Shown: in pieces, positions 19,550-30,773 of the stretch
Position numbering within the stretch: position 1 is the stretch's first letter
How the letters are laid out: every line of letters begins with the position of its first letter
Assembly: GCA_002753155.1 (NCBI GenBank)
Contig: PDZW01000006.1
Location: forward strand, 57,780 to 121,779
Origin: Alphaproteobacteria bacterium WMHbin7
GTDB lineage: Bacteria > Pseudomonadota > Alphaproteobacteria > Rhodospirillales > WMHbin7
Length of the DNA stretch: 64,000 nt
Direction of reading: 5' to 3'
The notes under the pieces: generated by a model
Databases searched by the model: none
What the model was told of the DNA's origin: nothing
Seen by the model: the letters and a program-made list of their open reading frames with translations, nothing else
Translations under genes and position numbers: made by a program

Positions 19550-20380
19550 TCACTTTTTCGCCGCGAATATTTCTCGAATGAAGTCCTGCGCTTCTCTTTG
19601 CGCCCCATAGTCGAACAGATTGGCATGGCCAGCCTGAGGGAAGAAGCGGCCTCTGGCTTCTGGGCCTGCCGCCGCCAGAAGCGCCCGGCCATGCGAAACC
19701 GGCACGGTCTGGTCCAAATCTCCGTGCAAAATCAAGATGGGGGATCGTATGGCACTGATCCGGGCCAGATTGTCGAAACGGTCTTTGACCAGCCAGCGGG
19801 CAGGCAGATAGGGATAATGAAATTGCGCCGCTTCCGCCACCGACAGGTAGGGCGCTTCCAAAATCACCCCGGCCGGTCCGGTTTCTACCGCCAGTTGGGT
19901 CGCAACACCTGACCCCAGGGATTCGCCATGCAGCACCACCTGCCCTGCTGGGATACCCCTATCCGCAAGATAGGCCAGGGCGGCCCGACCATCGGCATAA
20001 AGCCCCTCTTCCGTCGGAGATCCTTCGCTTTTGCCGTAGCCCCGCCAATCGAACACCAGCACCCCCAGCCCGATCTCAAGATAGGGCGACAGTTTGGCGG
20101 GCAGACTGGCCAGATTTCCGGCATTGCCGTGCAGATAAAGAAGGACGCCCCTCTTGCCCGGAGCGGGCGGGGCGTACCAGGCGTTGAGCCTGAGACCATC
20201 CTCGGTCTTCAGCCAAACTTCTTCCATCCCAGCCAATCCCAGGGTAACGGGTGCTGCTGGGGCCGAGCGGTCGGGATGGTAAAGCAGGCCGCGCTGATAG
20301 ACATACATGCCCCCCAGCAAGGCGAGATAGCCCAGTGCCAGCCCGCCGACCAGCGTTAGAAGCGACGAGGCTGGCGTCAC
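19550..20380 (-). CDS. Membrane-anchored alpha/beta hydrolase (BEM46/ABHD13-like)
   Basis: 276 residues. One N-terminal membrane helix ([20 protein letters not shown]) is followed by an alpha/beta hydrolase. [13 protein letters not shown] is the oxyanion strand, GESLGSG carries the nucleophile Ser, HGDLDQTVP the Asp, and AGHANLFD the His. This matches the BEM46-like S33 hydrolases of unknown substrate, facing either side of the inner membrane. Overlaps the TrpB2 gene by 4 bp (ATGA), which may only reflect transcript sharing. Confidence 0.88.
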   Translation of the reverse strand: MTPASSLLTLVGGLALGYLALLGGMYVYQRGLLYHPDRSAPAAPVTLGLAGMEEVWLKTEDGLRLNAWYAPPAPGKRGVLLYLHGNAGNLASLPAKLSPYLEIGLGVLVFDWRGYGKSEGSPTEEGLYADGRAALAYLADRGIPAGQVVLHGESLGSGVATQLAVETGPAGVILEAPYLSVAEAAQFHYPYLPARWLVKDRFDNLARISAIRSPILILHGDLDQTVPVSHGRALLAAAGPEARGRFFPQAGHANLFDYGAQREAQDFIREIFAAKK

Positions 20381-21738
20381 GCCACTTGCGGCAAGCAGTC
20401 AAGCGCTTGCTTCAACGCCGCCTCGTCATAGGGCTGATCGACCAACTTGCCCGCGAAATAATCGGTATAGGCCTGCATGTCGAAATGCCCGTGACCGGAA
20501 AGGCTGAACAGAATGACCGGCGAGGTTCCCGCTTCCTTGGCGCGAAGCGCGTGGTGAATTGCGCTTTTCACAGCGTGGTTGCTTTCTGGAGCGGGCACGA
20601 TGCCCTCGGCCCGAGCGAAGGCAACGCCTGCCGCGAAACACGCGCTTTGATGCCAGGCCTCGGCCTCGATCAGCCCCAACTGCTTCAGATGACTGACCAT
20701 GGGCGCCATGCCGTGATAACGCAGGCCGCCTGCATGAAAACCGGGGGGAATGAAGGTCGAGCCCAGCGTGTGCATCTTGACCAAGGGCGTCAGATGCGCC
20801 GTGTCGCCGAAATCATAGGCGAAATGGCCGCGCGTCAATGTCGGGCAGGCCGCCGGTTCGACGGCAATCACGCGGGGCTTTTTTCCGCCGCGCAGGCTGT
20901 TTCCGATGAACGGAAAAGCTAGGCCAGCGAAGTTCGATCCGCCGCCAGCGCAACCAATGACGAAATCCGGATAGTCGTCGGCCATTTCCATCTGAGCCAA
21001 GGACTCAAGCCCGATCACCGTCTGATGGGTCAGAACGTGATTGAGCACACTGCCCAGCGCATATTTGGTGTCGTCGCGCTTGGCCGCCACCTCGACCGCC
21101 TCGGAAATGGCGATGCCCAGGCTGCCCGTGCTGTCGGGATGTTCCTTCAGAATGGCCCGGCCTGAGTCGGTTTCATCGCTGGGGCTGGCAACGCAGCGCG
21201 CCCCATAGGTTTCCATCAGGGCGCGGCGATAGGGTTTTTGCTGATAGCTGATCTTGACCATGAAAACCTCGACGGTCAGACCAAACAACGACCCGGCAAA
21301 AGCCAACGAACTGCCCCATTGTCCGGCCCCGGTCTCGGTGGAGAGCCGCTTGATTCCGGCCTCTTTGTTATAGAAGGCCTGCGGCACGGCGGTATTGGGC
21401 TTGTGGCTGCCCGAGGGGCTGACGCCTTCGTATTTGTAATAGAGGCGCGCCGTGGTGCCCAAAGCCTGCTCAAGCCTGCGCGCCCGGTACAAAGGGGCTG
21501 GACGCCATTGGCGGTAGACCTCGCGCACCGGCTCGGGAATCTCGATCTCGCGTTCCTGACTTACTTCTTGAAGAATGATCTCCATGGGAAACAAAGGTTC
21601 CAGATCGGAGGGCCCGATCGGCTCTTTGGTTCCGGGATGCAGCACCGGAGCCAGAGGGACTGGCAAATCAGCGGCGATATTGTACCAATGGGTGGGAATA
21701 TGGCTTTCGTCGAGCTGGTATTTGACGGTTCCTGACAT
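20377..21738 (-). CDS. trpB2: TrpB2-type tryptophan synthase beta-like protein
   Basis: 453 residues, the length of the TrpB2 group (the classical TrpB has about 400). TrpB2 makes tryptophan from indole and serine with pyridoxal phosphate, usually independently of TrpA. The PLP Lys is K113 in SGSHKPN, a TrpB2-typical version of the HKxN motif; [11 protein letters not shown] is the phosphate loop and ETGAGQWGS the substrate loop. No trpA adjoins it. TrpB2 often salvages indole. Confidence 0.93.
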   Translation of the reverse strand: MSGTVKYQLDESHIPTHWYNIAADLPVPLAPVLHPGTKEPIGPSDLEPLFPMEIILQEVSQEREIEIPEPVREVYRQWRPAPLYRARRLEQALGTTARLYYKYEGVSPSGSHKPNTAVPQAFYNKEAGIKRLSTETGAGQWGSSLAFAGSLFGLTVEVFMVKISYQQKPYRRALMETYGARCVASPSDETDSGRAILKEHPDSTGSLGIAISEAVEVAAKRDDTKYALGSVLNHVLTHQTVIGLESLAQMEMADDYPDFVIGCAGGGSNFAGLAFPFIGNSLRGGKKPRVIAVEPAACPTLTRGHFAYDFGDTAHLTPLVKMHTLGSTFIPPGFHAGGLRYHGMAPMVSHLKQLGLIEAEAWHQSACFAAGVAFARAEGIVPAPESNHAVKSAIHHALRAKEAGTSPVILFSLSGHGHFDMQAYTDYFAGKLVDQPYDEAALKQALDCLPQVA

Positions 21739-21791
21739 GACACTCCCCGGGCAGAAAGAAAGGTTGGATCAAGCCTAGCAGAGCCTTACGT

Positions 21792-22697
21792 TCACGGAAA
21801 GCCGCGTTTCCTGAGCACCAGACAGGCCCAGCCATCGATCAGAATGCGCCGCTCGAGACTTAGGCCCTGCATCCGGTGGGCCGACAGCACCATGCGCTCC
21901 TGGCGCTCCAGCAAACCCGCCAGCACGGCGACGCCGCCCGGCTTCAGATGCAAGCTTAAATCCTTGGCCAGACGCATCAGGGGACGCGCCAGGATATTGG
22001 CGAAGATCAGGTCATAAGGCGCACTTCGTTTAATGAGCCTGTGCCGGTAGCCGGGGGCGGTAACCGTTGTCAGGAATTGGGCGGCACGGTTGTCCCTGGC
22101 GTTCGATTTCGTAACTCTCATGCTTTCAGGATCGATATCCGAAGCTAGTACCCGTGAATGCCAAAGGCGCGCCGCCGCCAGACCCAGAATGCCCGAGCCG
22201 CAGCCGACATCGAGAATGTTGAGAAGGCGTCCCCGCTTGGCCAATCCATCCAGGGCCATCAGGCAGCCCTTGGTGCTGGCATGTTCACCAGAGCCGAAAG
22301 CCGTGCCCGCATCCACCTTAAGGGCGATGGTGGCAGGGGGAGGTGCTTCGGTGATGTGCGAGCCGTGAATGAAGAAACGACCGGCGCGAATGGGCGGGAA
22401 GGAAGCGAAGTTCAGAGAAAGCCAGTCTTGCTGCTCGAGGCGCCCGAAATCCATCTCGGGCATCTCCTGGCCTAGTGCTACCGCAATCGCCGCCACCGCC
22501 GAGGTGACGGCAGGCCGGTCGATGGGATGGCGCGAAAGTCCCTCCACCACCCACAAGCCTCCGTCGCCCTCGTCCTGCCCTTCGGCGGCAAAGCGCGACA
22601 CCGTGTCGGCATGACCCTCCAAGGCCTCCTCGAAGGCCGCCGCCTTCAGCTCATCAACCGCCAGCGCAACCCGCCACAAATCCGCAACCGCCGTCAT
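21792..22697 (-). CDS. prmA: Ribosomal protein L11 methyltransferase
   Basis: 301 residues. It trimethylates ribosomal protein L11 with SAM. The SAM-binding motif is ILDVGCGSGILGLAAARL; AFGSGEHAST upstream and IFANILARPL downstream (the N-I/P-x catalytic loop region) fit PrmA. The ATG overlaps the stop of uvrD by 4 bp, so it is co-transcribed with the helicase. Confidence 0.92.
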   Translation of the reverse strand: MTAVADLWRVALAVDELKAAAFEEALEGHADTVSRFAAEGQDEGDGGLWVVEGLSRHPIDRPAVTSAVAAIAVALGQEMPEMDFGRLEQQDWLSLNFASFPPIRAGRFFIHGSHITEAPPPATIALKVDAGTAFGSGEHASTKGCLMALDGLAKRGRLLNILDVGCGSGILGLAAARLWHSRVLASDIDPESMRVTKSNARDNRAAQFLTTVTAPGYRHRLIKRSAPYDLIFANILARPLMRLAKDLSLHLKPGGVAVLAGLLERQERMVLSAHRMQGLSLERRILIDGWACLVLRKRGFP

Positions 22698-24922
22698 GCT
22701 TTCCTCACGAAGCTGTCCACCACTTTCTTGGCTCCCGCCTTGTCGAACAGAATATCCAGCCTGGTGCCATCGACATCCAGCACGCGGCCATAGCCAAACT
22801 TTTCGTGAAACACCCGGTCACCCTCGGCAAATCCTGCATCCGAGCGCACGACGAAACCTTGCGGGGCCGTTTGACGGGAGGCGAAGCGCTGCCCCCATCC
22901 GGCCCCGGTTTCGGTAAAGCGCTGCCCGACATCAAGCCCCTTCATGCCCCGGTTCTCGATATGCGCTTCGGGCAATTCGTCGATGAAGCGCGACGGCGAC
23001 GGGTGGGCCCATTGATTGAAGATGCGCCGCTCGCCCGCATAGGAAATCACCGCCAGCTTTCTGGCCCGCGTGATGCCCACATAAGCCAGACGGCGTTCCT
23101 CCTCGAGCCCCCGATCACCCCGGTCATCCATGGCCCTAGGATGGGGAAACAGCCCCTCCTCCCAGCCCGGCAGAAAGACAGCATCGAATTCAAGACCCTT
23201 GGCGCCGTGCAGCGTCATCAAGGTCACTTTGTCGGTATCGGCACCCGCGTTGTTGTCCATGACCAGGCTGACATGTTCTAGAAACGTCGTCAGATTCTCG
23301 AAGGGCTCGATGGCCGAATAGAGTTCCTTCAAGTTTTCCACCCGGCCCGGCGCATCGGGTGCCGTGTCGGCCTTCCAATGGGCGATATAGCCCGATTCCT
23401 CCAATATCTGCTGGGCCAGATCGGCGGGGGCGATGCCGCCGATCAGGCTGCTCCAGCGCTGGAAATTGTCCAAGAGCGCCTTCAGGCTGGCCCGCGCCCG
23501 GGGCTTTATTTCGTCGGTTTCGACCAGAACGACCGAAGCCGCCAGCAGCGACTTGCCCAAGGAGCGAGCCAGCTTGTGAATGGTTTGCAGCGTGCTGTCG
23601 CCCAGCCCGCGTCTCGGTGTATTGACGATGCGTTCGAAGGCCAGGGAATCGTCGGGCTGAGCTACTACGCGCAGATAGGCCAGGGCGTCTCGGATTTCCT
23701 GACGCTCGTAGAAGCGCGGGCCCCCCACCACGCGGTAAGGCAGGCCGATGGTGATAAAGCGCTCCTCAAATTCGCGGGTCTGGAATCCCGCCCGCACCAG
23801 GACGGCCATTTCGGAGTAGGACAGGCCTTCTTTCTTCAAAACCACCATGCGGTCGGCGATCTGGCGCGCTTCCTCCTCGCCGTTCCAAAGCCCCATGATC
23901 TCGACCTTGGCCGCCTGATGCTTTCCCCCCTCGCGGCCCACGCGCAAGGTCTTGCCCAACCGACCGGCATTGCGGGCGATCAGCCCGCTGGCGGCCCCCA
24001 GAATATGCTCGCCGGAACGGTAATTGCGCTCAAGCCGGATCACCTTGGCGCCGGGAAAATCATGTTCGAAACGTAAGATGTTGTCGATCTCGGCACCGCG
24101 CCAGGAATAGATCGACTGATCGTCGTCGCCGACACAGCACAGATTGGCGCTTTTCTGGGCCAAGAGGCGCAGCCACAGATATTGCGCCACGTTGGTGTCT
24201 TGATACTCATCGACCAGCAGATAGCGAAAACGCTCCTGATACTGGGCCAGCACATCCGGATTCGCCGTGAAAAGCTGAAGGCACAGCAGCAAAAGATCGC
24301 CGAAATCGGCGGCATTCAGAATTTGCAGGCGTTCCTGATATTGGCGGTAAAGGGGGATCAGGCGCTTGTCGGGATCGTCCGCCTCGGGCACCTGGGCAGG
24401 CGTCAGCCCCTTGTCTTTCCATGACTGGATTTCGCGAAGCACGCCAGCGGGCGGCCAGCGTTTGGGATCGACATTGCCCTCGCTCATGATCTGCTTGATC
24501 AGGCGAATCTGGTCGTCCTCGTCCAGCACCGTGAAGTTGGATTTGAGGCCCACCGCCTCGCCATGCGCCCTTAGAATGCGCACGCCAATGGAATGGAAGG
24601 TGCCCAGCCAGGCCGAGCGGGCCGCCGGCCCCACCAGGCTGGCCACGCGCTCCTGCATCTCTTGCGCCGCCTTGTTGGTAAAGGTCACGGCCAGCACCTG
24701 CCAAGGCTGGGCGCGCCCACTTTCCAGAATATAGGCCAGACGGGCGGTCAGAACGCGGGTCTTGCCGGTTCCGGCTCCGGCCAGGACCAGCACCGGCCCC
24801 TCGGTCGCCAGGACGGCTTCCTGCTGCTCGGGATTAAGCCCGTCAAGATAGGGATAGCTGGGCGGAGCGACCGCCGTGGGGCGAGGCTGCGGCTCGTCGT
24901 CTAGGGCAAAGGGATCGGACAT
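22694..24922 (-). CDS. uvrD: UvrD/PcrA-type DNA helicase
   Basis: 742-residue superfamily 1A 3'-5' helicase for nucleotide excision and mismatch repair. Motifs in order: LNPEQQEAV (Q motif), VLAGAGTGKTRVL (Walker A), LVDEYQDTN (Walker B), GDDDQSIYSWRGA (motif III), LERNYRS (IV), LMTLHGAKGLEFDAVFLPG (V) and EEERRLAYVGITRA (VI). The C-terminal about 60 residues form the Tudor-like tail seen in PcrA (VFHEKFGYGRVLDVDG). First gene of the pair with prmA. Confidence 0.95.
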   Translation of the reverse strand: MSDPFALDDEPQPRPTAVAPPSYPYLDGLNPEQQEAVLATEGPVLVLAGAGTGKTRVLTARLAYILESGRAQPWQVLAVTFTNKAAQEMQERVASLVGPAARSAWLGTFHSIGVRILRAHGEAVGLKSNFTVLDEDDQIRLIKQIMSEGNVDPKRWPPAGVLREIQSWKDKGLTPAQVPEADDPDKRLIPLYRQYQERLQILNAADFGDLLLLCLQLFTANPDVLAQYQERFRYLLVDEYQDTNVAQYLWLRLLAQKSANLCCVGDDDQSIYSWRGAEIDNILRFEHDFPGAKVIRLERNYRSGEHILGAASGLIARNAGRLGKTLRVGREGGKHQAAKVEIMGLWNGEEEARQIADRMVVLKKEGLSYSEMAVLVRAGFQTREFEERFITIGLPYRVVGGPRFYERQEIRDALAYLRVVAQPDDSLAFERIVNTPRRGLGDSTLQTIHKLARSLGKSLLAASVVLVETDEIKPRARASLKALLDNFQRWSSLIGGIAPADLAQQILEESGYIAHWKADTAPDAPGRVENLKELYSAIEPFENLTTFLEHVSLVMDNNAGADTDKVTLMTLHGAKGLEFDAVFLPGWEEGLFPHPRAMDDRGDRGLEEERRLAYVGITRARKLAVISYAGERRIFNQWAHPSPSRFIDELPEAHIENRGMKGLDVGQRFTETGAGWGQRFASRQTAPQGFVVRSDAGFAEGDRVFHEKFGYGRVLDVDGTRLDILFDKAGAKKVVDSFVRKA

Positions 24923-24974
24923 GGGCGGCAGTATATCTTGAGTGAAGTTTGTCCTTCTATGCTAGATTTTGCCC

Positions 24975-26201
24975 ATGGAAAGTTTGATCCTCGCCGTCTT
25001 TCTGGCAACCTATCTCGGCATGGCGTTGGGCCGCGTTCCGGGCTTAAAGCTCGACCGCGCCGGAATCGCCTTGTTCGCCGCAGTCGTTCTGCTGGCCACG
25101 AATGCCGTTCCGGTTGAAAGGCTGGGCCAGCGGATCGATCTACCCACCCTGCTTTTGCTGTTCGGCCTGATGATCATCTCGGCCCAGCTTCAAGGGGCCG
25201 GGTTCTATCGCTATGTGGCAGGACGGATCGCCACGGCCCAGGGCAGTCCCCTGCTTCTGCTGGGCCTGACGGTGGGGGTGGCGGGCGGATTGTCCGCCTT
25301 GCTGGCCAACGACATCGTCGTCTTCGCCATGGCGCCCATTCTGGCCCTGGGCACGCGCCAGCGGGGACTTGACCCGCGGCCCTTTCTGATAGCGCTTGCC
25401 GGAGCTTCCAATGCGGGATCAGCCATCACCGTCATCGGCAACCCGCAGAATATTCTGATCGGGCAGTTGGGCGGGCTTGATTTCTGGCGCTTTGCAGCCG
25501 TTTGCGCCGTGCCGGGGCTGCTGGCTCTGCTGACGGTTTTTCTTGTCGTCTGGGCGGGCTGGCGGGAAAGCCTGCGCAACCCACCAGCAGCCTCGATCAA
25601 AAACATCGAACCAGTACAGCCATGGCCGACGATCAAGGGCATTCTGGCCGTTCTGCTTTTGATTCTGGCCTTCGCCACCCCCTTCCCGCGCGAGTTGTCG
25701 GCCTTGGCCATTGCCGCCCTGCTGCTGGCCAGCCGCAAGATGGCCAGCCGCGACATGATCGGCGCGGTGGACTGGCACCTGCTTTTGCTGATCGCCTGCC
25801 TCTTCATCGTCACCGGCGCTTTTGCCGAATTAAATATGACGGCACAGAGCGTTGCTTTGCTTAAAGCCGAAGGCTGGGCGCTGGAAAGCCTAAGCGTGAT
25901 GACGCCTCTGCTGCTTGTTCTATCGAACAGCATCGGCAACGTGCCTGCAGTGATTCTGCTGCTCTCGCTTTTCGGAACTCCCGATGCGGGAACGCTTCAT
26001 GGCATGGCACTGATTTCCACCCTGTCGGGCAATCTGCTGCTGACCGGGTCACTCGCCAACATCATCGTGGCCGAGCGGGCGGCCAGTGTGGGCGTGCGCT
26101 TAAGCTTTCTCGATCACGCCAAAAGCGGCATCCCGATGACGCTGATCAGCCTAGCCCTAGCCGTGGCCTGGCTGTGGGCGGTAGGAGAGATGAGGTTTTA
26201 G
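24975..26201 (+). CDS. ArsB/NhaD/SLC13-type ion transporter
   Basis: 408-residue inner membrane protein with about eleven hydrophobic helices, starting at ATG 24975. The duplicated ion-transporter signature is visible: SALLANDIVVFAMAPI with GNPQNILIGQLGG in the first half, and LSNSIGNVPAVILLLS with SGNLLLTGSLANIIV in the second. Substrate could be arsenite, Na+/H+ or an anion such as citrate; sequence alone does not decide. No arsR or arsC lies nearby. The last 13 codons are repeated 789 bp downstream, beyond a TA module. Confidence 0.85.
   Translation: MESLILAVFLATYLGMALGRVPGLKLDRAGIALFAAVVLLATNAVPVERLGQRIDLPTLLLLFGLMIISAQLQGAGFYRYVAGRIATAQGSPLLLLGLTVGVAGGLSALLANDIVVFAMAPILALGTRQRGLDPRPFLIALAGASNAGSAITVIGNPQNILIGQLGGLDFWRFAAVCAVPGLLALLTVFLVVWAGWRESLRNPPAASIKNIEPVQPWPTIKGILAVLLLILAFATPFPRELSALAIAALLLASRKMASRDMIGAVDWHLLLLIACLFIVTGAFAELNMTAQSVALLKAEGWALESLSVMTPLLLVLSNSIGNVPAVILLLSLFGTPDAGTLHGMALISTLSGNLLLTGSLANIIVAERAASVGVRLSFLDHAKSGIPMTLISLALAVAWLWAVGEMRF
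26161..26201 (+). repeat. Direct repeat, copy A (3' end of transporter gene)
   Basis: A 41-bp stretch encoding the transporter C-terminus VAWLWAVGEMRF and its TAG stop. It recurs at 26950-26990, beyond the toxin-antitoxin pair. Confidence 0.85.
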
Positions 26202-26205
26202 GGAC

Positions 26206-26233
26206 TTGCACTCCATACCAGTTTTGGTATAAT
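26206..26233 (+). promoter_or_regulatory. TA promoter with overlapping operator
   Basis: TTGCAC (26206-26211) and TATAAT (26228-26233) are 16 bp apart. The palindrome ATACCA-gttt-TGGTAT (26215-26230) runs into the -10 box, the place where a HigA-type antitoxin would bind to repress its own operon. Transcription would begin at about 26240, next to the ATG at 26241. Confidence 0.75.
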
Positions 26234-26240
26234 CCAGGGC

Positions 26241-26618
26241 ATGCCGAGGCCCCTTGCCAAGGGCGAGAAGCCCGTCGATTGGATTGGATCGTCAAAGAAG
26301 GACTTCATGGCCTTTCCGAAGGCCGTGCAGGTCGAGATGGGCATGGCGCTGGGTGTCGCTCAGTACGGAGCCAAACATCCTTCGGCCAAACCGCTCAAAG
26401 GCATGGGAAGCGGAGTCTTGGAAATCGTCGAAAGTTTTGACGGTAACGCCTATCGAGCCATCTATACCGTGCGGTTTGCAGATCGGATTTATGTGCTGCA
26501 TGCCTTTCAAAAGAAATCGGTTAAAGGTATCGCAACGCCGGATCATGAGATCGATTTAATTAGAAAACGGCTGCGCATCGCCGAAGATGACGCGGCAAAA
26601 GGAAAGAACAGGCTATGA
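26241..26618 (+). CDS. HigB/RelE-type toxin (phage Gp49-like, DUF891)
   Basis: 125 residues. The family pattern is evident: DWIGSSKKDFMAFPKAVQ, HPSAKPLKGMGSGVLEIVE, YRAIYTVRFADRIYVLHAF, QKKSVKGIATPDHEIDLI. These toxins are ribosome-dependent mRNA endonucleases related to RelE. The start at ATG 26241 matches the usual N-terminus but leaves almost no leader. The stop overlaps the antitoxin ATG (ATGA); toxin-first order is typical of higBA. Confidence 0.92.
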   Translation: MPRPLAKGEKPVDWIGSSKKDFMAFPKAVQVEMGMALGVAQYGAKHPSAKPLKGMGSGVLEIVESFDGNAYRAIYTVRFADRIYVLHAFQKKSVKGIATPDHEIDLIRKRLRIAEDDAAKGKNRL

Positions 26619-26941
26619 CAGAAAAATCCATCACCCGTGGATCGGGGAATGTCTTCGCCGATCTTGGCCTGGAAGAGGCTGGAGAACTTCAGGCCAAGAC
26701 CCAACTTGCCGTCACCCTGAACCGCCTGCTGGACAGGCGCAAACTGACCCAAGCCGACACGGCAAAAATGCTTGGCCTTACCCAGCCTAAGGTGTCGCTG
26801 CTGCGCCGCTACAAGCTGGATGGTTTTTCTGTCGAGAAGCTGATGACGCTGCTGAATTCGTTGGACCGCGACGTCGAAATCATCGTCAAGCCGAAACCGC
26901 GCTCCCGCGCCAATGCACGGATTTTGGTTAGGGCAGCTTAG
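26615..26941 (+). CDS. HigA-like XRE-family antitoxin
   Basis: 108 residues with a helix-turn-helix: LTQADTAKMLGLTQPKVSLL near residues 48-67, then a dimerising tail (VEKLMTLLNSLDRDVEIIVK). It neutralises the upstream toxin and probably represses the promoter palindrome at 26215-26230. Coupled to the toxin by a 4-bp overlap. Confidence 0.9.
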   Translation: MTEKSITRGSGNVFADLGLEEAGELQAKTQLAVTLNRLLDRRKLTQADTAKMLGLTQPKVSLLRRYKLDGFSVEKLMTLLNSLDRDVEIIVKPKPRSRANARILVRAA

Positions 26942-26949
26942 GGAACTTG

Positions 26950-26990
26950 CCGTGGCCTGTCTGTGGGCGGTGGGAGAGATGAGGTTTTGA
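26950..26990 (+). repeat. Direct repeat, copy B (orphan 3' end of transporter gene)
   Basis: Matches 26161-26201 except for a few substitutions that mostly keep the coding sense (VACLWAVGEMRF then TGA). It lies just after the antitoxin stop and no gene reads into it. It looks like either the displaced original 3' end of the transporter gene or a passenger copy brought in with the TA module. TTAGGGA(A)CTTGC also occurs at both junctions. Confidence 0.85.
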
Positions 26991-26994
26991 TCCC

Positions 26995-27303
26995 TCACGG
27001 CAACCAATAATCGCGACTGCCGTGGCGGATGTGAAGCACATGCACAATGTTGCCGTCGATGGTGAAAAAGATGCGCCATGGCGTACCGCGCCCATGCAGG
27101 GCTTGGCGGATGTCGCAATCGAAGGACTCGCTTTCCGGCGCAAGGGCGTGGGATTCCGGCAACGTTTCTAGACCCAGGATTTTTTCGCGGGTGCCCGTCA
27201 GCCACTTGGCCGCGTAGGTTGGGTTTTCAGCAGCCAACCATTCGTAGGCTTGGCGGATGTTCTCGGCGGCATAGGGCGTGATGACGACCCTGTACCGCTT
27301 CAT
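26995..27303 (-). CDS. ParE/RelE-family toxin
   Basis: 102 residues with the RelE/ParE plan: a basic N-terminus (MKRYRVVITPYAAENIRQAYEWL), a central helix pair and the end strand WRIFFTIDGNIVHVLHIRHGSRDYW, whose RHGxR is the C-terminal catalytic/target motif. Toxins of this kind cut mRNA or block gyrase. The start overlaps the upstream antitoxin by 4 bp. It runs towards the HigBA-type pair, with stops about 55 bp apart. Confidence 0.9.
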   Translation of the reverse strand: MKRYRVVITPYAAENIRQAYEWLAAENPTYAAKWLTGTREKILGLETLPESHALAPESESFDCDIRQALHGRGTPWRIFFTIDGNIVHVLHIRHGSRDYWLP

Positions 27304-27578
27304 ACCTTGTCCGCATCAAGTTGATTAAAGAAGTCTGCGGCATCCGTCCCCTGCCCGTCACGGGCTTGAGTCAAGCCCTTGCGGATGGCGGTGACCGTGT
27401 TGGCGTAATCAAGTTGGTCCTGGATGTTCTGCCAAGCCCCAGCATCCATGACGACCAGCGACGGCTTGCCGTTGACCGTCAGGATCGATGGGCGACCGGT
27501 TTCCTTCAGGTGCGACATGAAACTGCCGGTGTCGCGCTTGAACTCGGTCAGCGGTCGAATGTCCTTGGTGATGTCCAT
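27300..27578 (-). CDS. Phd/YefM-family antitoxin
   Basis: 92 residues. The N-terminal half is the Phd/YefM DNA-binding fold: DIRPLTEFKRDTGSFMSHL, then GRPSILTVNGKPSLVVMDAGAW. The acidic C-terminal tail (GTDAADFFNQLDADKV) should wrap the ParE/RelE-like toxin. Antitoxin-first order and the 4-bp overlap are standard. Confidence 0.9.
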   Translation of the reverse strand: MDITKDIRPLTEFKRDTGSFMSHLKETGRPSILTVNGKPSLVVMDAGAWQNIQDQLDYANTVTAIRKGLTQARDGQGTDAADFFNQLDADKV

Positions 27579-27596
27579 AAACCACGCATCTGCAAA

Positions 27597-27612
27597 GCAT
27601 CGAATAAGATGC
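27597..27612. promoter_or_regulatory. Candidate operator of the Phd/ParE-type module
   Basis: Inverted repeat GCATC-gaataa-GATGC, 19 bp upstream of the antitoxin start, next to a TATATT that could be the -10 box on the minus strand. Position fits autoregulation. Confidence 0.45.
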
Positions 27613-27658
27613 GAATATAGCGCAATTTCCCGCTCATGTCGAGACGGCTTTGGGATCC

Positions 27659-29853
<2,195 letters not shown>

Positions 29854-29857
<4 letters not shown>

Positions 29858-30543
29858 GACAGCGCCTCCATGAGCGATTCGAACATCGGCATGCCATCCG
29901 TACCGCCTAAAAGCGGATCGGCCAGCCGCTCGGGATGCGGCATCAGTCCCAGCACATTGCCCGCCATGTTGTAGACGCCCGCAATATTGTTGAGCGAGCC
30001 GTTGGGATTGGCGGCATCAGTCAAGTTGCCCTCCTCGTCGCAATAGCGGAAGGCCACCTGCCCCTCGTCCTCGATGCGGTTCAGCATATCGGGGCTGGCG
30101 AAGAAATTGCCGTCGGCATGGGCGATGGGAACGCGGATCACCTGAGACTTTCGGTACTTGGCGGTGAAAACCGTATCGTTGCGCGACACCGTCAGATGCA
30201 CATCCTTGCAGCAGAATTTGAGGCCCCGATTGCGCATGAGAACGCCGGGCAGCAATCCCGCCTCGGTCAGAATCTGAAAGCCATTGCAGATACCCAGCAC
30301 CCGCACACCCTGATCGGCCCTTGCCTTCACCTCGCGCAGGATCGGCGAATGGGCCGCCATGGCGCCCGAGCGCAGATAGTCGCCGTAAGAGAACCCGCCC
30401 GGCACCACGATCAGATCGAGTTTGGGCAGGCTGCTGTCGCGGTGCCAAGCCATCAGTGCTGACTTGCCGGTGACGGCCTTCAGACTGACGGCCACGTCGC
30501 GGTCGCAGTTGGAACCGGGGAAGACGATGACGGCGGCTTTCAA
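29854..30543 (-). CDS. purQ: Phosphoribosylformylglycinamidine synthase subunit PurQ
   Basis: 229 residues: class I glutamine amidotransferase that supplies ammonia to PurL. Start chosen is TTG 30543, giving [15 protein letters not shown], the normal PurQ N-terminus; the ATG upstream would add a 14-residue tail without homology. [14 protein letters not shown] carries the nucleophile Cys and LMPHPERL the His. GAGG lies 8 nt before the TTG. The usual purS gene is not upstream: a divergent amidohydrolase gene follows. Confidence 0.93.
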
Positions 30544-30773
30544 GGGAGGGGCCTCGGGCTTAAGGGGAAAAACCGCCCCCTTCATAAAGCCAAGCGCCGC
30601 TTTTGGCAAAGCCCGCCATGAAAGGCCAGGAATCCAGAGGGTTAGAAGCGGGTCACAAGATCGGTCGGCCCGCCCGGCATGACCAGGACGAGTCGCTCTC
30701 AAGCGGCCTTGCGCACGAGCAGGCCTGGGGCGGATAATTGGGGATCCTGGGCTGTTTGGAGGAGGATTGCGTG

